Made by a program: the position numbers and the translations under genes. A stretch of DNA of 64,000 nt from Caulobacter sp. Root1455. Lineage in GTDB: Bacteria; Pseudomonadota; Alphaproteobacteria; Caulobacterales; Caulobacteraceae. The notes under the pieces are model-generated. The model saw only the letters and a program-made list of their open reading frames with translations, was not told the DNA's origin and ran no database searches. Shown here one piece after another: positions 36,925 to 46,197 of this stretch (position 1 is its first letter; every line of letters begins with the position of its first letter). The stretch covers positions 489,758 through 553,757 of the forward strand of contig NZ_LMFQ01000020.1 in the NCBI RefSeq assembly GCF_001426905.1. The letters are read 5' to 3'.

Positions 36925-38505
36925 ATGACCGCTCCCCGCGTCCTCATCGCTGACAAGCTCAGCCCCGCCGCCGTCGACATCTTCAAAAACCGCGGCGTCG
37001 ACTTCGACATCAAGACCGGCCTGACCAAGGACGAGCTGATCGCCGTGATCGGCGACTATGACGGCATCGCCATCCGCTCGGGCGCCAAGCTCGACAAGGA
37101 CGTGATCGCCGCCGCCAACCGGCTGAAGGTCATCGCCCGGGCCGGCATCGGCGTCGACAATGTCGACATCCCGGCCGCCACCGCCAAGGGCGTGGTGGTG
37201 ATGAACACCCCGTTCGGCAACTCGATCACCACGGCCGAGCACGCCATCGCCATGATGTTCGCCCTGGCCCGCCAGCTGCCGGCGGCCGACGCCAGCACCC
37301 AGGCCGGCAAGTGGGAGAAGAACCGCTTCATGGGCGTGGAGCTGTACGCCAAGACCCTGGGCCTGATCGGGGCCGGCAACATCGGCGGCATCGTCGCCGA
37401 CCGGGCGCTGGGCCTGAAGATGAAGGTCGTGGCCTACGACCCCTTCCTGAGCCCTGAGCGCGCCATCGAGATGGGCGTGGAGAAGGTCGAGCTGGAGGAC
37501 CTGCTGGCCCGCGCCGACGTCATCACCCTGCACACCCCGCTGACCGACAAGACCCGCAACATCCTGTCGGCCGAGAACCTGGCCAAGACCAAGAAGGGCG
37601 TGCTGATCGTCAACTGCGCCCGCGGCGGCCTGGTCGACGAGGCGGCCCTGCGCAAGCTGCTGGACGACGGCCACGTGGGCGGCGCGGCCTTCGACGTGTT
37701 CGTCACCGAGCCGGCCAAGGAAAACCCGCTGTTCGGTTCGGACAAGGTCGTGGCCACCCCGCACCTGGGCGCCAGCACCAACGAGGCCCAGGAGAACGTC
37801 GCCCTGCAGGTCGCCGAGCAGATGAGCGACTACCTGCTGACCGGCGCGGTCACCAACGCCCTGAACAGCCCGTCGATCACCGCGGAAGAAGCCCCCAAGC
37901 TGAAGCCGTTCGTGGCCCTGGCCGAGAAGATCGGCGCCCTGGCCGGCCAGATGGTCGACTTCGGCATCTCCGCCATCGACATCGCCTTCGAGGGCGAGGT
38001 CTCCAAGCTGAACGTCAAGCCGATGACCTCGGCGGCCCTGGCCGGAATCCTCAAGCCGATGCTGGCCGAGATCAACATGGTCTCCGCGCCGGCCGTGGCC
38101 AAGGAGCGCGGCATCACCGTCTCGGAGAGCCGCCAGGAGGTCAGCCCCACCTATGACAGCCTGATGCGCGTGACCATCACCACCGAGAAGGGCAAGCGCG
38201 CCTTCGCCGGCACGGTGATCGCCGGCGCGCCGCGCATCGTCGAGGTCAAGGGCATGGAGCTGGACGCGGGCTTCTCGCCGGCCATGCTCTACATCAACAA
38301 CCTGGACAAGCCGGGCTTCATCGGCGCCCTGGGCATGCTGCTGGGCGAGGCGGGCGTCAACATCGCCACCTTCAACCTCGGCCGGCTTTCCGCTGACGAA
38401 GATGCGATCGCCCTGGTCGGCGTCGACCAGGCCCCGGACGACGCCCTGCTGGCCAAGATCCAGGCCCTGCCGCACGTCAAGGAAGCGCGAGCGCTGACGT
38501 TCTGA
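36925..38505 (+). CDS. serA: D-3-phosphoglycerate dehydrogenase
   Basis: First step of serine synthesis. 526 residues, the long form. The substrate/nucleotide domain has IRSGAKLDKDVI, ARAGIGVDNVDIPAATAKGV, LGLIGAGNIGGIVADRALG (NAD), NCARGGLVDEAAL and the catalytic His in TPHLGASTNEAQENVA. An intervening domain (about 320-450) and a C-terminal ACT domain with NNLDKPGFIGALGMLLGEAG suggest allosteric control, probably by serine. Starts at ATG 36925 with CGGAG upstream. Confidence 0.97.
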   Translation: MTAPRVLIADKLSPAAVDIFKNRGVDFDIKTGLTKDELIAVIGDYDGIAIRSGAKLDKDVIAAANRLKVIARAGIGVDNVDIPAATAKGVVVMNTPFGNSITTAEHAIAMMFALARQLPAADASTQAGKWEKNRFMGVELYAKTLGLIGAGNIGGIVADRALGLKMKVVAYDPFLSPERAIEMGVEKVELEDLLARADVITLHTPLTDKTRNILSAENLAKTKKGVLIVNCARGGLVDEAALRKLLDDGHVGGAAFDVFVTEPAKENPLFGSDKVVATPHLGASTNEAQENVALQVAEQMSDYLLTGAVTNALNSPSITAEEAPKLKPFVALAEKIGALAGQMVDFGISAIDIAFEGEVSKLNVKPMTSAALAGILKPMLAEINMVSAPAVAKERGITVSESRQEVSPTYDSLMRVTITTEKGKRAFAGTVIAGAPRIVEVKGMELDAGFSPAMLYINNLDKPGFIGALGMLLGEAGVNIATFNLGRLSADEDAIALVGVDQAPDDALLAKIQALPHVKEARALTF

Positions 38506-38516
38506 CGGGCTCTCTG

Positions 38517-38680
38517 ATCCTTCTCCCCTTGCGGGAGAAGGTGGCCCGAAGGGCCGGATGAGGGGTCTCTCAAAACCATCCGCCGCGTCCAGCCCGACCG
38601 CTGGGCGCGGCGTTTGTGTTGGTGCGACCCCTCACCCGGCATCCTTGGGACGCCACCCTCTCCCGCAAGGGGAGAGGGAT
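38517..38680. repeat. Palindromic repeat, family H, copy 2
   Basis: CCTTCTCCCCTTGCGGGAGA and the far end CTCTCCCGCAAGGGGAGAGG, with GATGAGGGGTCTCTC and GCGACCCCTCACCC between. Same layout as 10415-10583. Confidence 0.88.
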
Positions 38681-38791
38681 CTTGGTGCAGAGTCCGTGCA
38701 GCCGACGAGGCGATGCGACGAAGACGCCGTCTCGCCATTTTCAAGCCTCGCTGGACCGGCTAGGTGCGAGGGAGCCCAGCCAGGAGCCCTG

Positions 38792-39157
38792 ATGTCCATC
38801 CGCGCCCGCAAGATCAACCGCCTGATCTTCATCGTCTTCCTGGCCGCCTCGGCCTATGCCCTGGCCCGGGCCTTGCTGCCCGACGACGACAGCCTGGGCC
38901 TGATCCCGTGGGACAAGGCCAAGCACTTCATCGTCTTCTATGTGTTGAGCGTCCTGGCCAGCCTGGCCCTGCCGCAGAGCCGGCTGCACCGCATCGGCCT
39001 GGTGATCCTGGCGTTCGGCGGGGGGATCGAGATCCTGCAGGGCCTGGTCGGCCGCGACGCCTCGTGGTTCGACCTGTTCGCCGACGCCTGCGGCATCAGC
39101 GCCGCGTTCGGGCCGATGCTGGTCAGCCAGTGGTGGCGCAAGGCCGCGCGGTTTTAG
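38792..39157 (+). CDS. VanZ-like membrane protein
   Basis: 121 residues with four membrane segments (about 10-30, 42-60, 66-88, 92-112). The pattern WDKAKHFIVFYVLSVLASL and GGGIEILQGLVGRDASWFDLFADACG matches the VanZ-like fold (DKxxHxxxF and ExxQ...D..D). Function of chromosomal VanZ-like proteins of this size is unknown. ATG 38792 has CAGGAG upstream. Confidence 0.85.
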   Translation: MSIRARKINRLIFIVFLAASAYALARALLPDDDSLGLIPWDKAKHFIVFYVLSVLASLALPQSRLHRIGLVILAFGGGIEILQGLVGRDASWFDLFADACGISAAFGPMLVSQWWRKAARF

Positions 39158-39166
39158 TTCTCAAGA

Positions 39167-39297
39167 ATCCGCTCATCCCGGCGAATGCCGGAACCCAGAT
39201 CCTATAGCTGAGTGGCTGATTGGAAGGGCGATGCGCGCTTGGCGTCATCCCCACGGCCATTCCATCTGGGTCCCGGCATTCGCCGGGATGAGCGGAT
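39167..39297. repeat. Palindromic repeat, family E, copy 2
   Basis: ATCCGCTCATCCCGGCGAAT and ATTCGCCGGGATGAGCGGAT arms, with ACCCAGAT and ATCTGGGT inside. Located between the convergent VanZ-like and crotonase genes. Confidence 0.92.
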
Positions 39298-39309
39298 CAT
39301 TTGGAGGGT

Positions 39310-40071
39310 TCAGAACTTTCCCCCGCGCCCCTCGCCGTCCTTGAACCGCGCGGCGCCGGCCCGGGCCTCGCGGCGCAGCGGCTCCAGCCCGCCGATCCCC
39401 TCGACCTTCAGCGCTTCCTCCAGCGAGACGTCCCACTGGGCGAAGGCCGAGGCGCGGTCGGCGCGCAGGCAGACCTGCGGGAAGGCGGCGATCTGGGCGG
39501 CCAGGGCCTGGGCGGCGTTCAGCGCCTCGCCCGCCGGCACGACGCGGTCGGCCAGGCCCCAGCTCAGCGCCTCGGCCGCCTCGACCGCCCGGCCGGTCAG
39601 GATCATGTCCAGCGCCCGGCCCTGGCCGACGATGCGCGGCAGCCGCACCGTGCCGCCGTCGATCAGCGGCACGCCCCAGCGCCGGCAGAACACCCCGAAG
39701 ATCGCGCTTTGCGAGGCCACCCGCAGGTCGCACCACAGGGCCAGCTCCAGCCCGCCGGCCACCGCGTGGCCCTCGACGGCGGCGATCACCGGCTTGGACA
39801 GCAGACGTCGGGTCGGCCCCATCGGACCCTCGCCGACCGGGTCGTAGCGCTCGCCCTCGCCGGACGCCGCGACGGCCAGGTCGAACCCGGCGCAGAACGT
39901 CCCGCCCGCCCCGGTCAGCACGGCGACGGCGGCCTCCGGATCGGCCTCGAAGGCGTCGAACGCGGCCCGCAGTTGCAGGGCGGTGTCGGGGTTCACCGCG
40001 TTGCGCTTTTCGGGGCGGTTGATCGTGACGGTCCAGACCGGGCCGTCGGTGCTGAGTTCGACTTCGGTCAT
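39310..40071 (-). CDS. Enoyl-CoA hydratase/crotonase-family protein
   Basis: 253 residues of the crotonase fold. Oxyanion-hole segments are LTGAGGTFCAGFDLAVAA (about residues 51-68) and VEGHAVAGGLELALWCDLRVAS (about 100-121). PLIDGGTVRLPRIVG follows. The usual catalytic Glu of classic hydratases is not clearly placed, so the reaction is uncertain. Divergent from the imuA operon, with the LexA box between. Confidence 0.9.
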   Translation of the reverse strand: MTEVELSTDGPVWTVTINRPEKRNAVNPDTALQLRAAFDAFEADPEAAVAVLTGAGGTFCAGFDLAVAASGEGERYDPVGEGPMGPTRRLLSKPVIAAVEGHAVAGGLELALWCDLRVASQSAIFGVFCRRWGVPLIDGGTVRLPRIVGQGRALDMILTGRAVEAAEALSWGLADRVVPAGEALNAAQALAAQIAAFPQVCLRADRASAFAQWDVSLEEALKVEGIGGLEPLRREARAGAARFKDGEGRGGKF

Positions 40072-40140
40072 CTTGGGCCTCCGCGCGTCCTGGCGGACAC
40101 CATGAGCGGCTCTGCTTGACTCTCCAAGCCGAGAAGATCA

Positions 40141-40155
40141 GAACAAAAGTGGAAC
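40141..40155. promoter_or_regulatory. LexA (SOS) box of the imuA operon
   Basis: GAAC-AAAAGTG-GAAC reads GTTC-N7-GTTC on the opposite strand, the alphaproteobacterial LexA consensus. It lies 16-30 bases before the imuA start, downstream of a TTGACT (40116-40121) that may be the -35. Confidence 0.85.
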
Positions 40156-40170
40156 ATTGGAGTGTGGAGC

Positions 40171-40962
40171 ATGCCCGGGGCGAAACCCGCCCTTTCGGCT
40201 TTGAGAGCCCAGATCGCCGCCCTGGAAGCGGGGACTCGGACTCCGCCTCCCGTCCTGCCGTTCGGCGACCCGCGCCTCGACGGCTGCTTCCCGGCCGGCG
40301 GCCTGCAACGCGGCGGCTGGCACGAGGTCGGCGGTTCCGGCCTGGAGGAGGAGACGGGCGCGGCCCCCGCCGCTTTCGCGGCCTTGCTCTTGCGGCCGCT
40401 GGCCGCCAAGGGCGCGGTGGTCTGGGTGATGCGGCGCGACGACCTGCACGCGCCGGGCCTGATGGGGCTGGGCTTCCCGGTCGAGCGCCTGATCCAGGTC
40501 CGGGCCCGCGACGAGGCCGAGGTGCTGTCGGTGCTGGAGGACGCCCTGGCCACGGTGGGAGTCGCCGCCGCGATCGGCGAGGCCGAGGCGCCGGACCTGA
40601 AGGCCGGACGCCGCCTGCAGCTGGCCTGCGAACGGCGGGGATCGACCGGGGTGCTGCTGCGGCGTCGGCCCTATGGCGGACCGGCCGGACCAAGGGGGAG
40701 CAACTCGCGAGAGGTCTCCGGCTCGGCCGCCCAGACCCGCTGGCGGATCGCCGCCGCCCCCAGCCAGCCGCCGCCCGGCGAGCCGGGCCTGGGCCCGCCG
40801 CGCTGGCGGGTCGAGCTCGAACGCTGCCGGGGCGGCCGTCCCGGCGCCTGGATCCTCGAACAAGCGGAGGCCGCCGATGGCCCGCATCCTTTCCGTCTGG
40901 TGTCGCAACTGGCCGATCACGACGTGGCGGCGGGCGAACCCGAACTTCGGCTCGTCGGCTGA
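40171..40962 (+). CDS. imuA: SOS mutasome protein ImuA
   Basis: RecA-like accessory protein of the ImuA-ImuB-DnaE2 mutagenic translesion complex. 263 residues from ATG 40171 (GGAG ends 8 bases before it). Typical start LRAQIAALEAGTRTPPPVLP and FGDPRLDGCFPAGGLQRGGWHEV, then VVWVMRRDDLHAPGLMGLGF. No functional Walker motif, as usual in this family. Its 3' end overlaps imuB by 86 bases. Expected to be induced by DNA damage through the LexA box. Confidence 0.92.
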   Translation: MPGAKPALSALRAQIAALEAGTRTPPPVLPFGDPRLDGCFPAGGLQRGGWHEVGGSGLEEETGAAPAAFAALLLRPLAAKGAVVWVMRRDDLHAPGLMGLGFPVERLIQVRARDEAEVLSVLEDALATVGVAAAIGEAEAPDLKAGRRLQLACERRGSTGVLLRRRPYGGPAGPRGSNSREVSGSAAQTRWRIAAAPSQPPPGEPGLGPPRWRVELERCRGGRPGAWILEQAEAADGPHPFRLVSQLADHDVAAGEPELRLVG

Positions 40963-42562
40963 GAATAGGCCCTCCCCCCGTGGGGGAGGCGGTCGCGAAG
41001 CGACCGGTGGGGGGAGTGATCGGAAGGTCGATCCTGCCAGTGGTCGGCGGCCTAAAACTCCCCCCTCCGTCGCCTGCGGCGACACCTCCCCCACAGGGGG
41101 AGGATCTGTGTCGGCGGTTCCCCCCGTCGCCCTCATCGCCACCGAGGGCGGGACCCGACGCCTGGCCGCCGTCGACGACGCGGCCGCCGCCCTGGGCCTG
41201 CATGTCGGCCAGAAGGCCGCCGACGCCGCGGCCCTGGTCCCCGACCTGGTCACCGCCGACCACGACCCCGAGGGCGACCGCGCGGCGCTGGAGATCCTCT
41301 GCGACTGGTGCGTGCGGTTCTCGCCGGCCGTGGCCCTGGACGGGCTGGACGGCCTGCTGCTCGACGTCGAGGGCGTCTCGCACCTGTGGGGCGGCGAGGC
41401 GGCGATGCTCGACGACCTGCTGGACCGGCTGGCGCGCTGGGGCGCCCCGGCCCGGGGGGCGATCGCCGACACCCCCGGCGCGGCCTGGGCCCTGGCCCGC
41501 TACGCGCCCGACCGCACGATCGCCCCGCCCGGCGGCCAGGCCCCGCTGCTGGCCCCGCTGCCGGTCGCCGCCCTGCGGCTGGACGAGGCGGCCCAGGCCC
41601 AGCTGCCGCGCCTGGGGCTGTTCCAGGTCAGCCAGCTGCTGGCCCTGCCGCGCGCCCAGCTGGCCAAGCGGTTCGGGCTGGGCGCGGTGATGCGCATCGA
41701 CCAGGCCCTGGGCGCGGCCCGCGAGGCCCTGGCCTTCCGCCGCCCGGCCACCCCGTGGTTCGACCGCCTGGCCTTCTTCGAACCGATCAGCGCCCTGTCC
41801 GACCTGGAGCGGGTGACCGGCGACATCTGCGCCCTGCTGTGCGCCCGACTGGAGGCCGAGGGGCAGGGCGCGCGACGGTTCGAGCTGGTGTTCCACCGCC
41901 TGGACGGCAAGGATCAGCCGGTGCGGGCCGGCCTGTCGCGCCCCGGCCGCGACGCCGTCCGGATCGCCAAGCTGCTGAAACCGAAACTGGACACGGTCGA
42001 CCCGGGCTTCGGGATCGAGATCGTCACCCTGTGGGCGGCCGACGTCGAGCCGCTGTCGGTCGCCCAGCGAAGCCTGGACGCCGACGGCGGGATCAGCCTG
42101 GAGGAGGGGCTGGCGCCGCTGGTCGACCGGCTGATCAACCGCCTGGGCGAGGACCGGGTGTGGCGCGCCGATCCCTATCAGAGCCACGTGCCGGAGCGGT
42201 CGGTGCGCCGCGCCGCGCCGCTGGACCCGGCGCCGGAAACGGGCTGGGACCCCGACCGTCCCCGGCCGTCCCGCCTGCTGCGCCGCCCCGAGGCAATCGA
42301 GGTGCTGGCCAAACTGCCCGACGACCCGCCGGTCCAGTTCCGCTGGCGCGGCAAGTCGCGCCGCGTGCGCCTGGCCGAGGGCCCCGAACGGATCGGCCAG
42401 GAATGGTGGCGCAAGGCCTTCGACGAGGTCGGGCCGGGCAAGGTGCGCGACTATTACCGGGTGGAGGACGAGGCGGGCGAACGGTTCTGGATCTTCCGGG
42501 CGGGGCTGTACGCGGACGGGGAGAAGGTCCCGAAGTGGTGGTTGCATGGCTTGTTTGGCTAA
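40877..42562 (+). CDS. imuB: ImuB, Y-family-like mutasome protein with in-frame palindromic repeat
   Basis: Catalytically inactive DinB-like scaffold that bridges the beta clamp, ImuA and DnaE2. 561 residues. The family start MARILSVWCRNWPITTWRRAN (given as MARILSVWCRNWPITTWRR) is followed by a repeat-derived insert at about residues 31-76 ([17 protein letters not shown] ... DTSPTGGGS). The normal sequence then resumes: PPVALIATEGGTRRLAAVDDAAAALGL. Without the insert the length would be about 515. The rest is intact to the C-terminal RDYYRVEDEAGERFWIFRAGLY. The insert lies between the first strand and the following strand of the palm, so effect on folding is uncertain. Confidence 0.88.
   Translation: MARILSVWCRNWPITTWRRANPNFGSSAENRPSPRGGGGREATGGGSDRKVDPASGRRPKTPPSVACGDTSPTGGGSVSAVPPVALIATEGGTRRLAAVDDAAAALGLHVGQKAADAAALVPDLVTADHDPEGDRAALEILCDWCVRFSPAVALDGLDGLLLDVEGVSHLWGGEAAMLDDLLDRLARWGAPARGAIADTPGAAWALARYAPDRTIAPPGGQAPLLAPLPVAALRLDEAAQAQLPRLGLFQVSQLLALPRAQLAKRFGLGAVMRIDQALGAAREALAFRRPATPWFDRLAFFEPISALSDLERVTGDICALLCARLEAEGQGARRFELVFHRLDGKDQPVRAGLSRPGRDAVRIAKLLKPKLDTVDPGFGIEIVTLWAADVEPLSVAQRSLDADGGISLEEGLAPLVDRLINRLGEDRVWRADPYQSHVPERSVRRAAPLDPAPETGWDPDRPRPSRLLRRPEAIEVLAKLPDDPPVQFRWRGKSRRVRLAEGPERIGQEWWRKAFDEVGPGKVRDYYRVEDEAGERFWIFRAGLYADGEKVPKWWLHGLFG
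40968..41105. repeat. Palindromic repeat, family G, inside imuB
   Basis: GGCCCTCCCCCCGTGGGGGA and CACCTCCCCCACAGGGGGAG ends, with GGTCGCGAAGCGACC and GTCGCCTGCGGCGAC inside. It starts 6 bases after the imuA stop and remains open in the imuB frame. Confidence 0.88.
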
Positions 42563-42564
42563 CC

Positions 42565-42686
42565 AGGTCCTCCCCCCGTGGGGGAGGCGATCGCGCAGCG
42601 ATCGGCGGGGGGAGTGGTCGGCCCTCTCAGCAAACTCCCCCCACCGTCGGCTTCGCCGACACCTCCCCCACAGGGGGAGGGCCTGG
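42565..42686. repeat. Palindromic repeat, family G, between imuB and dnaE2
   Basis: CAGGTCCTCCCCCCGTGGGG and CCCCACAGGGGGAGGGCCTG ends, with GCGATCGCGCAGCGATCG and GTCGGCTTCGCCGAC inside. Its right arm contains GGGGGAGG (42673-42680), 8 bases before the dnaE2 ATG, and so provides the apparent ribosome-binding site. Confidence 0.88.
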
Positions 42687-42688
42687 CC

Positions 42689-45600
42689 ATGAAAACCCAC
42701 GCCTACGCCGAGCTCCAGGCCACCACCAACTTCTCCTTCCTGCGCGGGGCCTCCCACGCCCAGGAGCTGATGCTGACCGGCCAGGCCCTGGGCCTGAGCG
42801 CCGTCGGCGTGACCGACCGCAACAGCCTGGCCGGGGTGGTGCGGGCCTGGACGGCGGCCAAGGAGCTCAAGAAGCAAGGTTTGGCGATCCGCGCCCTGAC
42901 CGGCTGCCGGCTGGACTTCATGGACGGTACGCCCAGCCTGCTTTGCTACCCCAGCGACCGCGAGGCCTTCGCCCGCCTGACCCGTCTGCTGACCGTGGGC
43001 CAGCGCCGGGCCGAGAAGGGCGAATGCCACCTGTTCTGGAAGGACTTTCTCGAGCACGCCGACGGCCAGCTGGCCCTGATCGTGCCGCCGGCGAAACTGG
43101 ACGGGGCCTTCGAGACCGACCTGACCCGCATCGCCGGCGAGCTGCGCGGCCGGGTCTGGCTGGCCGCCAGCCGGGCCTACGCCGCCCAGGACCTCAAGCG
43201 CCTGTCGCGGCTGGCCGAGCTGGCGCGCGACGCCCGCGCCCCGATGGTCGCCACCAACGACGTGCTCTATCACGGCCCCGAACGGCGGCCGCTGCAGGAC
43301 GTGATGACCTGCATCCGCGAAGGCTGCTCGATCGCCGAGGCGGGCTTTCGGCTGGAGGCCAACGCCGAGCGGCACCTCAAGACCCCGGCCGAGATGGCCC
43401 GGCTGTTCGAGCGCTGGCCCCAGGCGGTGGAGCGCACGCTCGAGATCGTCGAACGCATCGGCTTCGATCTGGGGGATCTGAAGGAGCAGTACCCGGACGA
43501 GCCGGTGCCGCCCGGCAAGACGGCCATGCGGCACCTGACCGACCTGACCTGGCAGGGCGCGGCCTGGCGCTATCCGAAAGGGGTTCCCGACAAGGTCGCC
43601 GACCAGCTGCGCGAGGAGCTGCGGCTGATCGCCAAGATGGACTATCCCAACTACTTCATCACCGTGCACGACATCGTCCACAAGGCGCGGGAGATGGGCA
43701 TCCTGTGCCAGGGGCGCGGCTCGGCGGCCAATTCCTCGGTCTGCTTCTGCCTGGGGGTGACGGCGATCGATCCCACCGAGCACCGGCTGCTGTTCACCCG
43801 CTTCATCTCCGAGAACCGCGGCGAGCCGCCGGACATCGACGTCGACTTCGAGCACGAGCGGCGCGAGGAGGTGATGCAGTACGTCTACGAGCGCTATGGC
43901 CGCGAATACGCCGCCATCTGCGGCACGGTGATCCACTACCGGCCGCGCAGCGCCATCCGCGACGTCGGCAAGGCCCTGGGCCTGACCGAGGACATCACCG
44001 CCATCCTGGCCAACACCGTCTGGGGCAGCTGGGGCGACGGCCTGCCCGACGAGCACATCAGGCAGACGGGGCTGGATCCGAACAACCCGCAGATCGCCCG
44101 GGCCATCGCCCTGGCCACCGAACTGCTGCAGCACCCCCGCCACCTGTCGCAGCACGTGGGCGGCTTCGTCCTGACCAAGCGGCGGCTGGACGAGACCGTG
44201 CCGATCGGCAACGCGGCGATGAAGGACCGCACCTTCATCGAGTGGGACAAGGACGACATCGACAGCCTGGGCCTGATGAAGGTCGACGTGCTGGCCCTGG
44301 GCATGCTGACCGCCATCCAGCGGGCGTTCGGCATGCTGCGGGCCGAGCATGGCCAGCCGATCGTCGATCTGGCCGACGTGCCGGTCGAGGTGAAGGGCGT
44401 CTACGACATGCTGTCCAAGGCCGACAGCGTGGGGGTGTTCCAGGTCGAGAGCCGGGCCCAGATGTCGATGCTGCCCCGGCTGCGGCCCAACCGGTTCTAC
44501 GACCTGGTGATCGAGGTGGCGATCGTGCGGCCCGGCCCGATCCAGGGCGACATGGTCCATCCCTATCTGCGGCGGCGCAACGGCCAGGAGCCCGTGGAAT
44601 GGCCCGCGCCCTCGCCGGAGCATGGTCCGCCCGACGAACTTTTCGGCATCCTGGGCAACACCTTCGGCGTGCCGTTGTTCCAGGAGCAGGCCATGAGCCT
44701 GGCCATCGAGGCGGCCAAGTTCACGCCCGACGAGGCCGACGGCCTGCGCAAGGCCATGGCCACCTTCAAGCACGACGGCGATCCCGGGCAGTACCGCGAC
44801 AAGTTCGTCGAGGGCATGGTCTCGCGCGGCTACGAACGCGACTTCGCCACCCGCTGCTTCAAGCAGATAGAGGGCTTCGGCTCGTACGGCTTCCCGGAAA
44901 GCCACGCGGCCAGCTTCGCCAAGCTGGTCTATGTCTCGGCCTGGATCAAATGGGCCTGGCCGGACGTGTTCTGCGCGGCCCTGATCAATTCCCAGCCGAT
45001 GGGCTTCTACCAGCCGGCCCAGCTGGTGCGCGACGCCCGTGAGCACGGGGTGCAGGTGCGGGCTCCGGACGTGCTGATGAGCGACTGGGACTGCACGCTG
45101 GAGGACCGCGCCTTCTCCTCACCCGCCCACTCCTCCTCACCCGCCCACTCCTCCTCACCCGCAAAGCGGGGGAGGTGGCGCGATGCGGATACGCATCGTG
45201 ACGGAGGGGGCGTCTTGCGGCGGCCGGGCGCCGATCCGGGACCGCCGGAAACGCATGCGTTCACGCGTCGGTCCCGGATCTTCGCGCTGCGCGCTCGTCC
45301 GGGATGACAGTCGTTTTAGGGCCTGAAGGAGGACGACGCCACGCTGCTGGTCGCGGCCCGCGCCGCCGGGGCCCGGTCGCCGGCCGACTTCGCCCGGGCC
45401 GGGGTCTCGCAGCGCGGGCTGGAGCTGCTGGCCGAGGCCGACGCCTTCGCGTCCGCGGGCCTCTCCCGACGCGACGCCCTGTGGGCGGTCAAGGGGCTGA
45501 AGGGCGAGGTCAAGGCCGACAGCCAGGCGCCGCTGCTGGCCGGCCTGCCGCTGTTCGAGGACGCCGTCGCCCTGCCGGTCATGGCCCTGCCGCAAGCCGT

Positions 45601-46057
45601 GGCCGAGGACTACCGCACCACCAGCCTGTCGCTGAAGGCGCACCCCTTGCGGTTCTTCCGGCCGATGCTGGACCGGCTGAACGTCACGACGGCCGAGCGG
45701 CTGAAGGGCGTCCGCGACGGCCGCAGGGTCAGCGTCGGCGGCCTGGTCCTGATCCGCCAGCGGCCGGGCACCGCCAAGGGCGTGGTGTTCCTGACCCTGG
45801 AGGACGAGACGGGCGTGGCCAACGCGGTGGTCTGGAAGGACTGCTTCGACGCCCACCGGCGCACGGTGATGAGCGCCTCGTTCCTGATCGTCCATGGCAA
45901 GGTCCAGGCCGCCGACGGGGTGATCCACGTGGTGGCCGAGGGCTTCACCGACCTGTCGGCCGAACTGGCCCGCATGAAGGAGGACCCCGAGGCCCCGGCC
46001 CCGACGGTGCGGATGCGGACGTCCGGACGGCTGCAGCGGAGTCGGGACTTCCATTGA
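42689..46057 (+). pseudogene. dnaE2: Error-prone DNA polymerase DnaE2 (ImuC), interrupted by repeats
   Basis: Catalytic subunit of the SOS mutasome. The N-terminal part is normal: PHP domain ([20 protein letters not shown]), polymerase core with [15 protein letters not shown], acidic pair in [14 protein letters not shown], third Asp in [13 protein letters not shown], and thumb/fingers to [14 protein letters not shown] (about residue 806). A composite repeat (45111-45309) then adds about 66 foreign codons, ending at TGA 45305-45307; a second stop TAG is at 45317-45319. In the same frame the gene resumes at 45323 ([16 protein letters not shown]) and runs to 46057, including the helix-hairpin-helix remnant and the OB fold ([20 protein letters not shown]). 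A stretch around the conserved LGL..VKG region is missing. The product would be 872 residues without its C-terminal 244. Confidence 0.88.
45111..45309. repeat. Composite of half family I and truncated family D repeats in dnaE2
   Basis: First part (45111-45210): an 18-base unit (TCCTCCTCACCCGCCCAC) repeated about 2.7 times, then GCAAAGCGGGGGAGGTGGCG to GACGGAGGGGGCGTC, matching the right half of the element at 24951-25080. Second part (about 45228-45309): GATCCGGGACCGCCGGAA to CGTCCGGGATGACAG, matching the family D copy at 19824-19926 without its left arm. Confidence 0.88.
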
Positions 46058-46066
46058 ATCCCCAAC

Positions 46067-46197
46067 ATCCGCTCATCCCGGCGAATGCCGGGACCCAGAT
46101 GGAATGGCTTAGAGGCTGACGCCAAGAGCGCTGAGCTTATCCAATCAGCCACCCGGCTTTGGGATCTGGGTCCCGGCATTCGCCGGGATGAGCGGAT
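46067..46197. repeat. Palindromic repeat, family E, copy 3
   Basis: ATCCGCTCATCCCGGCGAAT and ATTCGCCGGGATGAGCGGAT arms with conserved GGGACCCAGATGGAATGGC next to the left arm. Located between convergent dnaE2 and a histidine kinase gene whose stop codon is directly beside it. Confidence 0.92.

Noticed and set aside
39245..45046. A 1933-codon open frame on the minus strand across crotonase, imuA, imuB and dnaE2
   Set aside because: It is the reverse-strand shadow of GC-rich genes; the plus-strand frames match known families throughout.
45323..46057. A separate gene encoding only the DnaE2 C-terminus
   Set aside because: It is in the same frame as upstream dnaE2 and lacks its own start signal before internal ATG 45581; best explained as the 3' part of one interrupted gene.
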